From assembly GCF_000219625.1 (NCBI RefSeq), contig NC_018205.1:248001-312000 (forward strand): a stretch of 64,000 bases of DNA, written 5' to 3'. The DNA is from Zymoseptoria tritici IPO323 (lineage: Eukaryota; Ascomycota; Dothideomycetes; Mycosphaerellales; Mycosphaerellaceae). A program made the position numbers and the translations under genes. This document shows, piece by piece, positions 34,316 through 45,030 of the stretch. Numbering within the stretch: the stretch's first letter is position 1; every line of letters begins with the position of its first letter. The notes below the pieces were generated by a model. The model was not told where the DNA came from. It saw only the letters and a program-made list of their open reading frames with translations, and searched no databases.

Positions 34316-34900
34316 GTGGACGACTATCTCCCGGAGGGCTAGTAAGCCGAAAGAATAAGCAGAACCAATGCCTCTTATCCTTGTACCAAAGGATAAAGAG
34401 AAGGAACTCGACTAGATCGCAACCCGAGACAAAATTAACGACGCTCTTAAAGGCGAAGACTAAGAGCTAGCTGTCCTTGCGATAAAGAAATCATTTCGGG
34501 GTAACATTGTCCTAAACTTTGTAACAGAGAAAGCCCGCTAACGAACAATCGATAGCCTTACTAAGGTTACCGATATCGTAGGCGAGGTACGGGTAATAGA
34601 GGACTCTCTCTAGCACAAGGTCGTAGTCCACGGCGTCTCGACCGCGAACTTTAATACGCCAACGGGCCTACAGGACATTTAACGAGAAATTAAGACCTTT
34701 AATAGAGGTCTTAAACTCGTAGGCACCCCGATTTAGCTAACAAACGAAGAGAGAAGAAGGACTCTTACTGGGGCGACAGTTCTAGTAGGTTTTGCTACCG
34801 AGGAGGAGGCAAAAAGGGCTATTTAAAACCGTCTATACGTAGGCGCGGACAGCCTAAGAGTCGAGAAGGCGAAGGATCGTATATAACAGAAAGGGAGGCC
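33750..34900 (+). pseudogene. LINE ORF1 remnant
   Basis: The frame opens with MSTKTEMTDAGSAPQTPKAM and runs 105 codons to a stop, then continues with TAG-for-Gln/Trp changes (VSNLEIIIKKLVAQAKKPTF, a CAA-coded poly-Gln at about 34,283-34,314, KSFRGNIVLNFVTEKA, VHGVSTANFNTPTG). This layout of a Ser/Pro-rich start, coiled coil and an RNA-binding-like fold with VHGV fits the nucleic-acid-binding ORF1 protein of Tad1-like elements. No CCHC motif was identified with certainty. Confidence 0.6.
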
Positions 34901-34914
34901 CCTAGAACGTTCTA

Positions 34915-37900
34915 TATATTAGAACACTCTCTACGGATTTTCTACGTCAATCTTAACCGATCTATCGAGGCTACAGAGTCTACCTTAGACGTCGCGGTTA
35001 AGTAGAAAGCCGACCTTCTACTAGTCTAGGAACTATGGACTATAGAAGACCCGATAACAGGCTACAAAGAGACAAGATCTATCGCACACCGGGAGTACAA
35101 CCAGCTATTCCTAACGACTACGGATTCCACGATCCGGCCAAGGACAATACTATATATTAGCACAAGACTTAACGTTAATATCTCTCCTATTTTATTAGAC
35201 GATAGCGACATACTTTCCTTTGTTATTTTAGATAAGAGGGGCAACAAGATCTAGATAGTTAATCTCTATAACGAGAAAGACCTTCGAGATACCGAGAACC
35301 TGCAAAACCGACGAATAATAGAGAGAAGCCTCTACTCTCTACGCAATACGTTCCTTCCAAATACTCTACTAGTAGGAGACTTTAACCTTAGACACCTGTC
35401 CTAGGATCCGAGGGGAAAGGATACTACTAGTGCCCGCGAATTTATAGAGTAGATAAAAGACTAGGGCTTTACTCTATGTAATACGATAGGTGTCGGGACC
35501 TTCTATAAGCCGCACCTAGACGCAGAGTCGGTCCTAGACCTTACGTTTACAAGAGGATCCTTATCTACGAAAGAAATCGACTAGAGAACGATTCCGACAG
35601 GCTCAGACTATAAGGCTATATCTATAGACCTTATTAGCGCGCAAGATCGAGCCTAACAGAAGAAAGTAGTTCTAGATATAGCTTCCGCGGATTAGGAACT
35701 GTTTACAGATCTCCTAATAAGCAAGGCGACGTCTATTAACTATACGAACTCCCTCGACGACATCGCAGACTCCTTTACCTCGTATATTACCGAATCTATG
35801 CGGGGAGCAATCCTAGAGAAAGTAGTACACGCCTGCGCAAAACCTTGGTAGAATAGAGAGCTACGCACGCTACGCCGCACAATGTCTAGAACATATAGAC
35901 AGACCTTTACCTGCGGACGCACGCCGACGCTAGACGAGAAAGAGGCGTATACGAAAGCGAGAAACGAGTACTTCCAAGCTATTAAAATAGCTAAGAAGAA
36001 CTACTAGAACGCTTTCCTCGAAAAAGAAGACTCGAAATCTATCTTTAAAGCTATGTCCTATACTAGGAATAGCAGCCGAAGACAGATACCTACGATAAAC
36101 AACGAAGATTCTTTCGAGGGGAAATGTAAGGCCTTCTCCGAAGCCTTATTTCCGCGCCCTCCTGCCGAGGAACCTCTACCTAGCCGTTAGGAAGCGTATA
36201 CAGCCGGGGATTAGGGCTGGACTACGCTAACCGAAGAGGAACTCGCTGCCGCCTACAGCACGAAGATAGTAAAAGGAAAAACGCCGGGCCTAGACGGCAT
36301 TACGCAAGCTATTATTAGTAAAGCGTACGGCGCTATTCCTATTACCTTTCTACGTATATACAGTAGGCTACTCGACGAAGGACACTACCCCCGATGCTGG
36401 AAAGTTGCGACAGGCGCAGTTCTAGCAAAGCCGGGAAAACCAGACTATTCGGTCCCTAAGGCCTACCAAGTTATCTCTCTTCTAAACTACCTCGGCAAGA
36501 TTAGCAAGAGAATACTCGCAAAACGCCTAGGGATTATCGCAGAGACGAAGCCCCTTCTACACGACTCGTAGTTAGGAGGGCGAAAGAAGAAATCGGCTAT
36601 CGATACGGTGCTTCTCTTAACGAACGAAATCGAGGAGAATCGAAGAAAGAAAAAGAAGACTTCGGTTATCTTCCTCGACGTAAGAGGAGCATACGACTAC
36701 GTTGCAAAGAACCGACTGTTAAGAATAATGATCCAGTTAAGGCTTCCGCACAGCCTTATACGTTAGGTTCAGTCGTTTATAAGCAATAGACGCCTACGAA
36801 TAGCATTCGACGGACAGATACAGGAATTCCAGGACGTAGAGATCGGCGTTCCGCAAGGCAGCCCGATGTCTCCTATCCTCTTTCTTATCTATACGCGCGA
36901 CATATTCTTCTCGCTATAAGGAGTTACTCCTAGTTCCTACGTCGACGACATTAGACTATCTACCTCGTCTATGTCCCTTAAGAAGAACTCTAAGGTACTA
37001 GAACGTAAGGCAAGAAGGCTAATAGACCTAGGAAAGAAGAACTCGATTGCTTTCGACCTAGCAAAGACAGACCTAGTACACTTCTCGAAAGGGAAAGGGT
37101 CCGATTGCCCGGTAATTCTTCCAAACGGCGACATTATTCGCCCGGCAAAGAAAGCGATAAGGTAGCTTGGGATTTAGCTAGACGCTAGTCTTACCTTTAA
37201 GGAGCATATTGCAATAAGATTAGCACAAGCATAAGCAGCATTCTATCGATTAGAAAGACTAGCAAATACCGAACGCGGTCTATCTTCTATATTGTTAAGA
37301 AAGATCTACCTAGCCTACGTTACTACAATAGCAGACTACGGGGCCCCGGTTTGGTAGCGGTCGAAAAAGAGCATAAAACCTCTAGTATCTCTACAAAGTA
37401 AAGCTTATAGAAAGATCCTAGGCGTTTTCCGTACCGCCCTAAACGTCCCGTCCGAGGTAGAGTTAAATCTCTTCCCCCCGGATCTACGCCTAGAGAGACA
37501 GTCAATTTTATACTCTCTACGCGCAGCAAAGCTACCCGAAAACCACCCTGTAAGACTCGCTATCTAAAGCGCGCCTTCGGATACGCGAGAAGTCCGACAC
37601 GAGGACTCGAGAGAGATACTTCTGCAAAAACGACAGAAAACATAGATACAACTACTCTGTTATCGACTCCGACAATATAAGCATTTCGTAGAACACGAGA
37701 GGGCTAACTACGCAAAAGACGATCTCTTTAGCGTCTGGAAAACCCGATACGAAATAGTAAGACAACGGGAGATTAATAAGGTACCTAGGAATACAAATAG
37801 CTACCTTAGTCGATTTCTATAGAGCTCGCTAGGAAAACATAGAATAGGAGGAAGACGCGCTTTAACTAGTGCCTTCTATACTATCCTATTAGGATACGGA

Positions 37901-38190
37901 TACCTAAAGTCCTATCTCTATCGCTTTAGACACGTAACGACGCCAGACTGCCCTTACGGACGACGAGAAATAGCAGAACACCTCGTATATAGCTGCCCTA
38001 TCTACGATGTATTTAGGCTACTACCGCTATAACAAGTACAATCTCTACTAGAAATAGTAGAAGATAAGGAACTCCGGAAACACCTTACTACCTTTCTCTC
38101 GGATACAAAGATTGCTTCTAGGTCCTAGCACCTAGCAAGAGGCGAAGACGAGATCGTCTAGCCTACACTCCTTTTACTTTTCCTTATTTG
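34915..38190 (+). pseudogene. LINE ORF2 remnant: endonuclease, reverse transcriptase, zinc knuckle
   Basis: With TAG read as lost Gln/Trp, the frame shows an APE-type endonuclease (LRIFYVNLNRS, ADLLLV-stop-ELWT, TLLVGDFNLRH, TGSDYKAISIDL), then reverse transcriptase blocks (KGKTPGLDGIT, VIFLDVRGAYD, IGVPQGSPMSPILFLIYT, SSYVDDIRLS with the catalytic YVDD) and a C-terminal Cys/His knuckle (TPDCPYGRREIAEHLVYSC). These are the expected LINE enzymes for target-primed reverse transcription. Stops throughout show the copy is inactive. Confidence 0.85.
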
Positions 38191-38228
38191 TCTTTCTTTA
38201 AAGCCCTTCGATACTAGCTGGCTACTAT

Positions 38229-38548
38229 CCTAGGCACGGGTCTTTCCCTAAGGTTAAGAGATACGAGAGAACAACGATTGTACATAGATAGACTGCTGTC
38301 GCGAGACAGCCGTCCTACATAGTCATAGACTCCTACAGGACGTAAATGGAACAAACAAACAAACAAACAAAACAAACAAAGTCCTTTGGCATTTTGCCTT
38401 AGGCACGGGGTTTCCCCTAAGGTCAAGGAATACCGAAAGAATTTGATTGTAAATAGATCTACTGCCTTGCTTACAAGGCCGTCCTACATAGTCTTGGACT
38501 CCGAAAGGACGTAAATGGAACAAACAAACAAAAACAAACAAAAAACAA
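38229..38548 (+). repeat. Tandem LINE and SINE 3' tails with shared sequence
   Basis: The LINE 3' end (38229-38377) and the SINE 3' end (38391-38548) lie side by side because the LINE inserted into the SINE. Both share AGGCACGGG, CTAAGGT, GATTGTA-ATAGAT, CCGTCCTACATAGTC, and AGGACGTAAATGGAACAAAC, followed by (CAAA)n. A shared tail is how a LINE reverse transcriptase recognises a dependent SINE. Confidence 0.85.
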
Positions 38549-39402
38549 ATCTCGAGCGTCTCGTGCGTACCGAAGCCGTTATAGATTAGAATCCGGGTCT
38601 TAGAATCGGCCAGTTCCCGAGTCTAGGGATCGAACACCCGCTGGAGCCACTCTATACTAATCTTGGAGTCATTATATCTATTTTCGGAATGCGCGTAATG
38701 CTATCCAGGAGTCGGAAACGTGGTCCAGTTGCTTCGGTAGGTCGAAGCTGGCTAGATGATTAGCGGTAGCAGCGCCCTACTATTAGCGCTAATACACTTA
38801 ATAGCTATTACCATCGTTCGCTTAATACCCGTACCTCTATAGTCTCGCAAGTCGTCTTTACCTATTAGCACTTTTACGGAACCTAGCATGCTTAGCATGA
38901 CACCCGTTTCGTCCATATTGTAGACATTTTCGGGCAAAATGCCCTGATCCTGCTATAATACCTTTCCTATCACCTCGAACTACTCCTTGATTTTACTATG
39001 TATATTGATCTCGTGGCGCTTCTACTCGATCGACCTGACTTTCCTAGCTTTTAGTTCTAGATGGCGTTTCGCGAAGGCCCGCGGCTAGTTCTTGCCCGGA
39101 GGCTTGATCGGTCGTTCTATCGTCGATCGGCGACGAGCGATACTGAACGCGAGCGAAGGTATAAACTTGATTCGAATAGGCTGCCCGAGATTTGACATGA
39201 GTAGTAGAAACTTCACGACTGCTTTCTCCTCCTCTCGTGTTAGGTATTGCTGGCTCTAGGCCTGTTCTTCTCTCGAACGTCGGCCATGGTCGCGATGGTA
39301 TAGTGTGGAAAGAGGCATATCGCCTTGTTCTGCCAGAGCGGTATATGTTCGGGGCACATCTAATGGAAGCTTCTGCGCGAGCACCTGGCTCGCTCGGTCT
39401 AT

Positions 39403-39892
39403 GTTGGTTGTGGTGAGGGAGAGAGGAGCAGGTCATTACGAATCCCGACCGCCAGCGCGCGTTCCAAAAATAGCCAGAACGTGGCATCTGTAGACTCCTC
39501 GACCCAAGGACCCAAAGTCTCTAACTGCGGGGAATTGTTCCACTACTGCGCGTCATGTGCCGACGGAGGCTTTTCGCCCACACAGTCGAACGACTAATCG
39601 TTTTGCCCAGCTGGGAAGTGAAGCAATTTCGAGGTTCACTGGCTGTCGGCTGCCGTAACGTGCTCCACTGCCTGCCTGCAGTAGCAAGCGAAAGTGTGCA
39701 AAGGTCTGCCGGAGCAAGGGATCACATGTAGCGACATGCAACGCAGTGTGTGGCGTTTCAGCCGTGATGCTGGCAGCTAAGATAAGTAATGTCTACTAAT
39801 GTCCACTACTATCATCTTGTTTCCCACGAGACTCTCATATATCGGAGGTTGGATCTGCTACGTTAACCGGATACCAGACCAGCGCGCACGAT
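39403..39892. promoter_or_regulatory. Divergent spacer between transposase B and NLR B
   Basis: This 490-bp spacer of nearly normal base composition lies between the two start codons. It should contain both promoters. It shows no clear similarity to the 293-bp spacer of copy A. Confidence 0.5.
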
Positions 39893-42800
39893 ATGAGACT
39901 CCTCAATGTCGACACCCTCGAGTTCGTAGAGTTCCGCGATAACGAACGCCCGACCTATGCGATCGCCTCGCACCGATGGCAGGGAGAGGAAGTCACATAC
40001 TAGGAGGTAAACACAAAGCGCAACATGAATAAGAAGGGATACTAGAAAGTAAGAGACTTCGCGAAGTATACCCGAGAGAGTGTTCATACGGTCAAATGGC
40101 TCTGGATTAACACCTGCTACATTAATAAGGACAGCGCTACGGAGCTATCCGAGGCTATTAACCTGATGTTCAAATAGTATCGTAATGCGGAAGTTTGTCT
40201 TGTATACCTTGTAGATGTCGACATAGTAGGAGACGAGTAGAGCTTCTAGAAGAGCGAGTGGTTTGAGAGAGGCTAGACTTTGTAGGAGCTCTTAGCGCCG
40301 CGAACAGTCGTCTTCGTAACGAGCAAATGGCAAGTTATCGGGAACAAAGGAATCTCTTCTAGCAAGTATAGCGGATCTCCTACTAGGCCTGGGCTTGAAA
40401 GAGAAATTGCGACGAGGACGGGTATACCAACTTAGATACTACATGACTACAAAGCAAGCCAGGGACTAAGTGTAGATAAGAGGTTGAAATGGATGGAGGG
40501 TAGGAAGACCAGTCGTGCTAAGGACATGTCATATACTCTCTTTGGCATCTTTGGCGTCACCCCAGGCGTAAACTATGGAGAGGAGCATAACGGAGTACGC
40601 AAGCGTCTATTGGGGGCCATATAGCACGAAAAAGTCCTCACGGTATAACGGGTAGAGCAGTCTCGGAAAATCACTACATGGCTCTTACCGCCTAACCCCT
40701 AGACGAATTACGAGTCGGCACGCTAACGGTACGAACCTCAGACTAGGACTTGGCTACTCGATTGTAATAAATACCGGGATTGGAAGTCGGCGTCGCTGCG
40801 ACATCTATAGATGTACGGGAAGGCGGGATGTAGAAAAACGGTGCTATACTCTACTACGATAGAAGATGTGAAAGCCTACTGCGAGAGCATGCCTAACGCT
40901 GGATACGCTATCTTCTACCTTTCTTTCTCCGACAATTAAAAGCAGAGCTATAAGGACGTCCTGCTTTTATAGGTGGCATAGCTCGGCTGGAGAGAGCCGG
41001 CTCTTTCTATGCTCTAATAAGTATACGAGAAACCGAACCGGGATAAGCCTAGATAGGATGAGCTAGAAAAGATCCTGCTGGCCTGCGTAGAGACGTACGA
41101 TGAGGTATTTCTCCTTGTCGACGCGCTCGATGAAAGTCCAGAAGACGGCGATGTGCGACAATTAATAATGGACTGTATAGCACGACTTTCATATACGGCA
41201 CTGTAACTTAAGATCCTGGCTACGAGCCGCGAGCTTCCTAATATACGGGAGTCTATGTTGACGCTAGGAGCGGGATCTGTATCTATCGAAACATATTCCG
41301 TGGACGTGGACATTCGCAAATACATAACAACGCAGCTGTTACGTGACCATCGACTGTCGCGACTGGAACTAGCGACTAAGGCGCTAATTAAAAACACGAT
41401 TTCCGAAAAAGCTAATAGAATGTAAGAAGCTTGGAGACTCTATAGCTAGCTGCAAGCACTAATATTCTACTTCTATACAGGTTTCGATGGGCATTCTGTT
41501 AAATGCAAGAGCTGAAGAAGTTAAAGTCCACTAGGCCTAGATTTGTAAAGGAGGCTCTATACTCTCTCCTATCGACCCTGGACGAGACGTACGAGCGGAT
41601 GCTAGTTGAAATCGATGAAAGACTGCGCCCAGATGCCCTCAAACTGCTTCGCTAGCTAGCATATACCACATCACCTCCTAGTCTCGGCGAACTCGTCGAT
41701 ACTACCATCATCGACTTGGCGGCCGATAGAAGTGTGGAAGTAGATGAGCGACCGGGACTCGACGATGTACTGGAGATCCTCTCGGGACTTGTTACTATCG
41801 TAAGAGGTAGGGAGGACAGAGATGATTTAGAAGACGTTGTGGAAGCAAGAGGAAATGAGCTAAAGTCTGAAGACGATGAAATTGAGGTTATAAGTCATCG
41901 TCGTCAACAGGTTAGAGAGGACACTACGGTCAGGCTGGCGCACTTCTCTGTGAAGGAATACCTCGAGTCGAAGCGCATCCTGGATGGTAGTGCATTGGAC
42001 TTCTCCTTTGAGAGCTCTAGGGAGCATAGGATACTTAGCCAAAGCTGTATTACATATATTAAGCACTATAGTAGGAGTGAGGAGAAGCTGTCTACGGAGC
42101 AGGATCTTAGGACTTTCCCGTTGCTCCAATACGCGGCGGGGTCGTGGTTCTATTACTTAGCACTTCAATAGGCAATACAGCCTGCTTAGGAGCTAGGTCT
42201 ATTGTATAACAAGAGCGTATTGCGTAACTGGCTACAAGTGCACCAGCTAGATAAAACATGGAACGATCCGTTCGGGGACTAGGACAATTTTGGATCGAGC
42301 CTGTACTACGCTAGCTTTGTCGGATTAGAGCGAGTAGTAGCTGAAGTTATCAAAACTGGGGCAGACGTTAACGCTCAGGGAGGGCGCTACGGCAATGCGC
42401 TATAGGCGGCATTATCTAGAGGCTACGAGAAGGTAGTGCAGATACTACTAGATACGAAAGCGGAGGTTAACACTTAGGGAGGGGACTTCGACAATGCGCT
42501 ATAGGTAGCATTATATAGAGGCTACGAGAAGGTAGTGTAGATGCTACTAGATGCGAAAGCGGAGGTTAACGCTTAGGGAGGGGAGTTCGGCAATGCGCTA
42601 TAGGCGGCATTATATAGAGGCTACGAGAAGGTAGTATAGATACTACTAGATACGGAAGCGGAGGTTAACGCTTAGGGAGGGGACTTCGGTAATGCGCTAT
42701 AGGCAGTATTATATAGAGGCTACGAGAAGGTAGTGTAGATACTACTAGATACGGAAGCGGAGGTTAACGCTTAGGGAGGGGACTTCGGTAATACGCTATA

Positions 42801-44085
42801 GGCAGTATTATATAGAGGCTACGAGAAGGTAGTGTAGATACTACTAGATACGGAAGCGGAGGTTAACACTTAGGGAGGGGACTTCGGCAATACGCTATAG
42901 GCAGCATTATGTAGAGGCTACGAGAAGGTAGTGTAGATGCTACTAGATGCGAAAGCGGAGGTTAACGCTTAGGGAGGGGACTTCGGCGATGCGCTATAGG
43001 CAGCATTATATAGAGGCTACGAGAAGGTAGTGTAGATACTACTAGATGCGAAAGCGGAGGTTAACGCTTAGGGAGGGGAGTTCGGCAATGCGCTATAGGC
43101 AGCATTATTCGAAGGCTACGAGAAGGTAGTGTAGATGCTACTAGATGCGGGAGCGGAGGTTAACGCTTAGGGAGGGGAGTTCGGTAATACGCTATAGGCG
43201 GTATTATATAGAGGCTACGAGAAGGTAGTATAGATGCTACTAGATGCGAAAGCGGAGGTTAACGCTTAGGGAGGGGACTTCGGCAATACGCTATAGGCAG
43301 CATTATATAGAGGCTACGAGAAGGTAGTGTAGATGCTACTAGATGCGAAAGCAGAGGTTAACGCTTAGGGAGGGGACTTCGGCGATGTACTATAGGCGGC
43401 ATTATATAGAGGCTACGAGAAGGTAGTATAGATACTACTAGATACGAAAGCGGAGGTTAACGCTTAGGGAAGGGAGTTCGGCAATACGCTATAGGCGGCA
43501 TTATTCGAAGGCTACGAGAAGGTAGTATAGATACTACTAGATGCGGGAGCGGAGGTTAACGCTTAGGGAGGGGAGTTCGGTAATACGCTATAGGCGGCAT
43601 TATATAGAGGCTACGAGAAGGTAGTGCAGATACTACTAGATGCAAAAGCGGAGGTTAACGCTTAGGGAGGGCGCTTCGGCAATGCGCTATAGGTAGCATT
43701 AAGAGAAGGCTACGAGAAGGTAGTACAGACGCTACTAGATGCGAAAGCGGAGGTTAACGCTTAGGGAGGGGAGTTCGGCAATGCGCTACAGGCGGTATTA
43801 TATAGAGGCTACGAGAAGGTAGTGCAGATACTACTAGATGCGGAAGCGAAGGTTAACGCTTAGGGAGGGGAGTTCGGCAATGTGCTGTAGGCGGCATCAT
43901 TCGAAGGCTACGAGAAGGTAGTATAGACGCTGCTAGATGCGAAAGCGGAGGTTAACGCTTAGGGAGGGGAGTTCGGCAATACGCTGTAGGCGGCATTAAG
44001 AGGAGGCTACGAGAAGGTGGTACAGACGCTGCTAGATGCGGAAGCGGAGGTCATTACTGAACAGAAGATCGCCATTGACTAGTAA
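39893..44085 (+). pseudogene. HET-NACHT-ankyrin NLR-like gene, RIP-inactivated (copy B)
   Basis: From ATG 39893 (MRLLNVDTLEFVEFRDNERP) the HET core follows: YAIASHRW, WLWINTCYINKDSATELSEA, SEWFERG-stop-TL-stop-ELLAP. The NACHT part has P-loop GKAGCRKT near 40,815, VFLLVDALDES and KILATSRELPNI. The conserved linker HFSVKEYLESKRIL lies at about 41,943, in the open stretch 41,716-42,171. About seventeen almost identical 33-residue ankyrin units run from 42,322 to the end. Most in-frame stops are TAG at Gln/Trp sites, the expected RIP outcome. It resembles copy A across its length but is clearly diverged. Its position inside the long inverted repeats makes it cargo of the pogo-type element. Confidence 0.86.
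42322..44053 (+). repeat. About 17 near-identical 99-bp ankyrin repeats (copy B)
   Basis: Boundaries GGCTACGAGAAGGT recur every 99 bp from 42421 to 44005 without a single indel. Units differ mainly at CAG/TAG and CTG/CTA sites and a few others. High internal identity of this kind is known from NLR-type incompatibility genes whose repeat number and sequence evolve rapidly. Confidence 0.93.
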
Positions 44086-44469
44086 AGGTCTAAGTATAAT
44101 GTTACTTCAGTGACCAAAGTTAATACGGTAAAGGTTTCTTAGTTTGTGTTCTTATCTGTAGTATATCTCTTATTACCGCTGACTCGACACCGCTTCCGCT
44201 ATCGCCCTTGTAAATGTTCTCGATAGCTCTAGATTATCTAACCAATAAACCAGGCTGGTCTGGACATGGCTGCAGCTCCTTAAGCTCGAGCCGAGTGCGC
44301 AAAAAACTTTCGTTCCATTCTGAATTTGAGGCCAGCTGCGAACTACAGGTCTGAGGATCGATGCCGTAAATCAGCCTCTATTAGTAGTAAGACTAGATGC
44401 AGAATATGCAGCAAGAGAAGCAGAAGGCGATAGCATAGAAAGCAAGATGAACGGGACTGAATAGGCAAT

Positions 44470-44922
44470 TTTCTAGGTATAGTTGTCTCGCCACATCATG
44501 CGCCACAGTATTATCCTATCTTAGTATAATGTGATACGAAGTGGGGGGCTAAGACATAACGCGCATTACGATTTACCGCGCACTATATACCTCAGAGAAT
44601 TTTGCCAAGGCTCAGCTCCCACCTCGGCGCGGATTAATTCATAGCGTACGCTTCTGAAGGCTAAACAACTCGAAAGTCAAGCAGCATCGACTTAGAGAGG
44701 CAGGCTTTCGCATCATATCCCACGATCTCAGTATATGATCACAGCGGTGATAGTGCAAAGGTGTAAAGTCGAAGCAGCTCAGGCTGCCATTAGCGAATTC
44801 AACAACGACGACACTAGACTTTAGTAATTAGCTCGTCGTAGGCGAGTCACATAGAGAGAAAGGTTCGAAGAACACTGTTTCATCGAGCATGTTTTATCAA
44901 ATCATCTAGCGAAGATTTGAAC
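44470..44922 (-). repeat. Right long terminal inverted repeat, inner part
   Basis: Reverse complement of the inner portion of 30,461-31,060. It is separated from its outer tip by the mariner-type insertion that begins after TA at 44923-44924. The stretch 44,086-44,470 just to the left shows no gene. Confidence 0.8.
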
Positions 44923-45030
44923 TATTCTTACCCTCACAATCTTCGGGATTGCCAAGGCTCCAATTCGAATCAAACTTTCCTCCACCACTAGGTAAACCAA
45001 AACTTCCACACTACCCTACAACGTTAACAC

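Larger units (their letters stand above)
32797..38377 (+). mobile_element. Full-length LINE (Tad1/I-like), RIP-damaged
   Basis: This insertion of about 5.58 kb lies inside the SINE and is bounded by 13-bp duplications AAAGTCCTTTGGC (32784-32796 and 38378-38390). It has a 5' leader of about 950 bp, two ORF regions, and a 3' UTR ending in a (CAAA)n tail. Both ORF regions contain in-frame TAG codons at Gln/Trp positions, so this copy is dead. The two-ORF order (ORF1, then endonuclease, reverse transcriptase and zinc knuckle) matches fungal Tad1-type non-LTR retrotransposons. Confidence 0.88.
32100..38548 (+). mobile_element. SINE-like retroelement copy 3, split by a LINE
   Basis: Flanked by perfect 15-bp duplications ATCTCGAGCGTCTCG (32085-32099 and 38549-38563). 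The element is in plus orientation: head and body 32100-32796, then after the LINE the 3' tail 38391-38548 ending in (CAAA)n. The body has two tandem copies of a module of about 60 bp (GAAAATTCTGCAAAAAGCTT... with the CTGCAG hairpin) at about 32,630-32,750, and CTCGAAATCCGC-type short repeats near 32,200. It interrupts the transposase gene precisely, so it inserted after the pogo-type element. Confidence 0.87.
31229..39402 (-). pseudogene. Fot1/pogo-type transposase split by a SINE (copy B)
   Basis: The gene runs from about 39402 (start codon now ATA, probably a mutated ATG) to 38549, then resumes at 32084 and ends at the TAA at 31229. Removing 32,100-38,563 rejoins GFGTHETLE to MLEFYFANNIVLCRLPSHTS in frame. 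Visible landmarks are ENVYNMDETGVMLS (first Asp), IYNGFGTHE (second Asp now Asn, a change RIP can cause), LQPCDVGVFAPLKTAY (third Asp), NIKSAWAATGLFPFNP, and a basic C-terminus with GRKRK. Several Gln/Trp codons are TAG. The C-terminal 225 codons are still open. It is the likely mover of the surrounding element, now inactive. Confidence 0.88.

Noticed and set aside
42322..44053. CRISPR-like array of regular repeats
   Set aside because: The period is 99 bp with no unique spacers and it codes for ankyrin repeats in frame.
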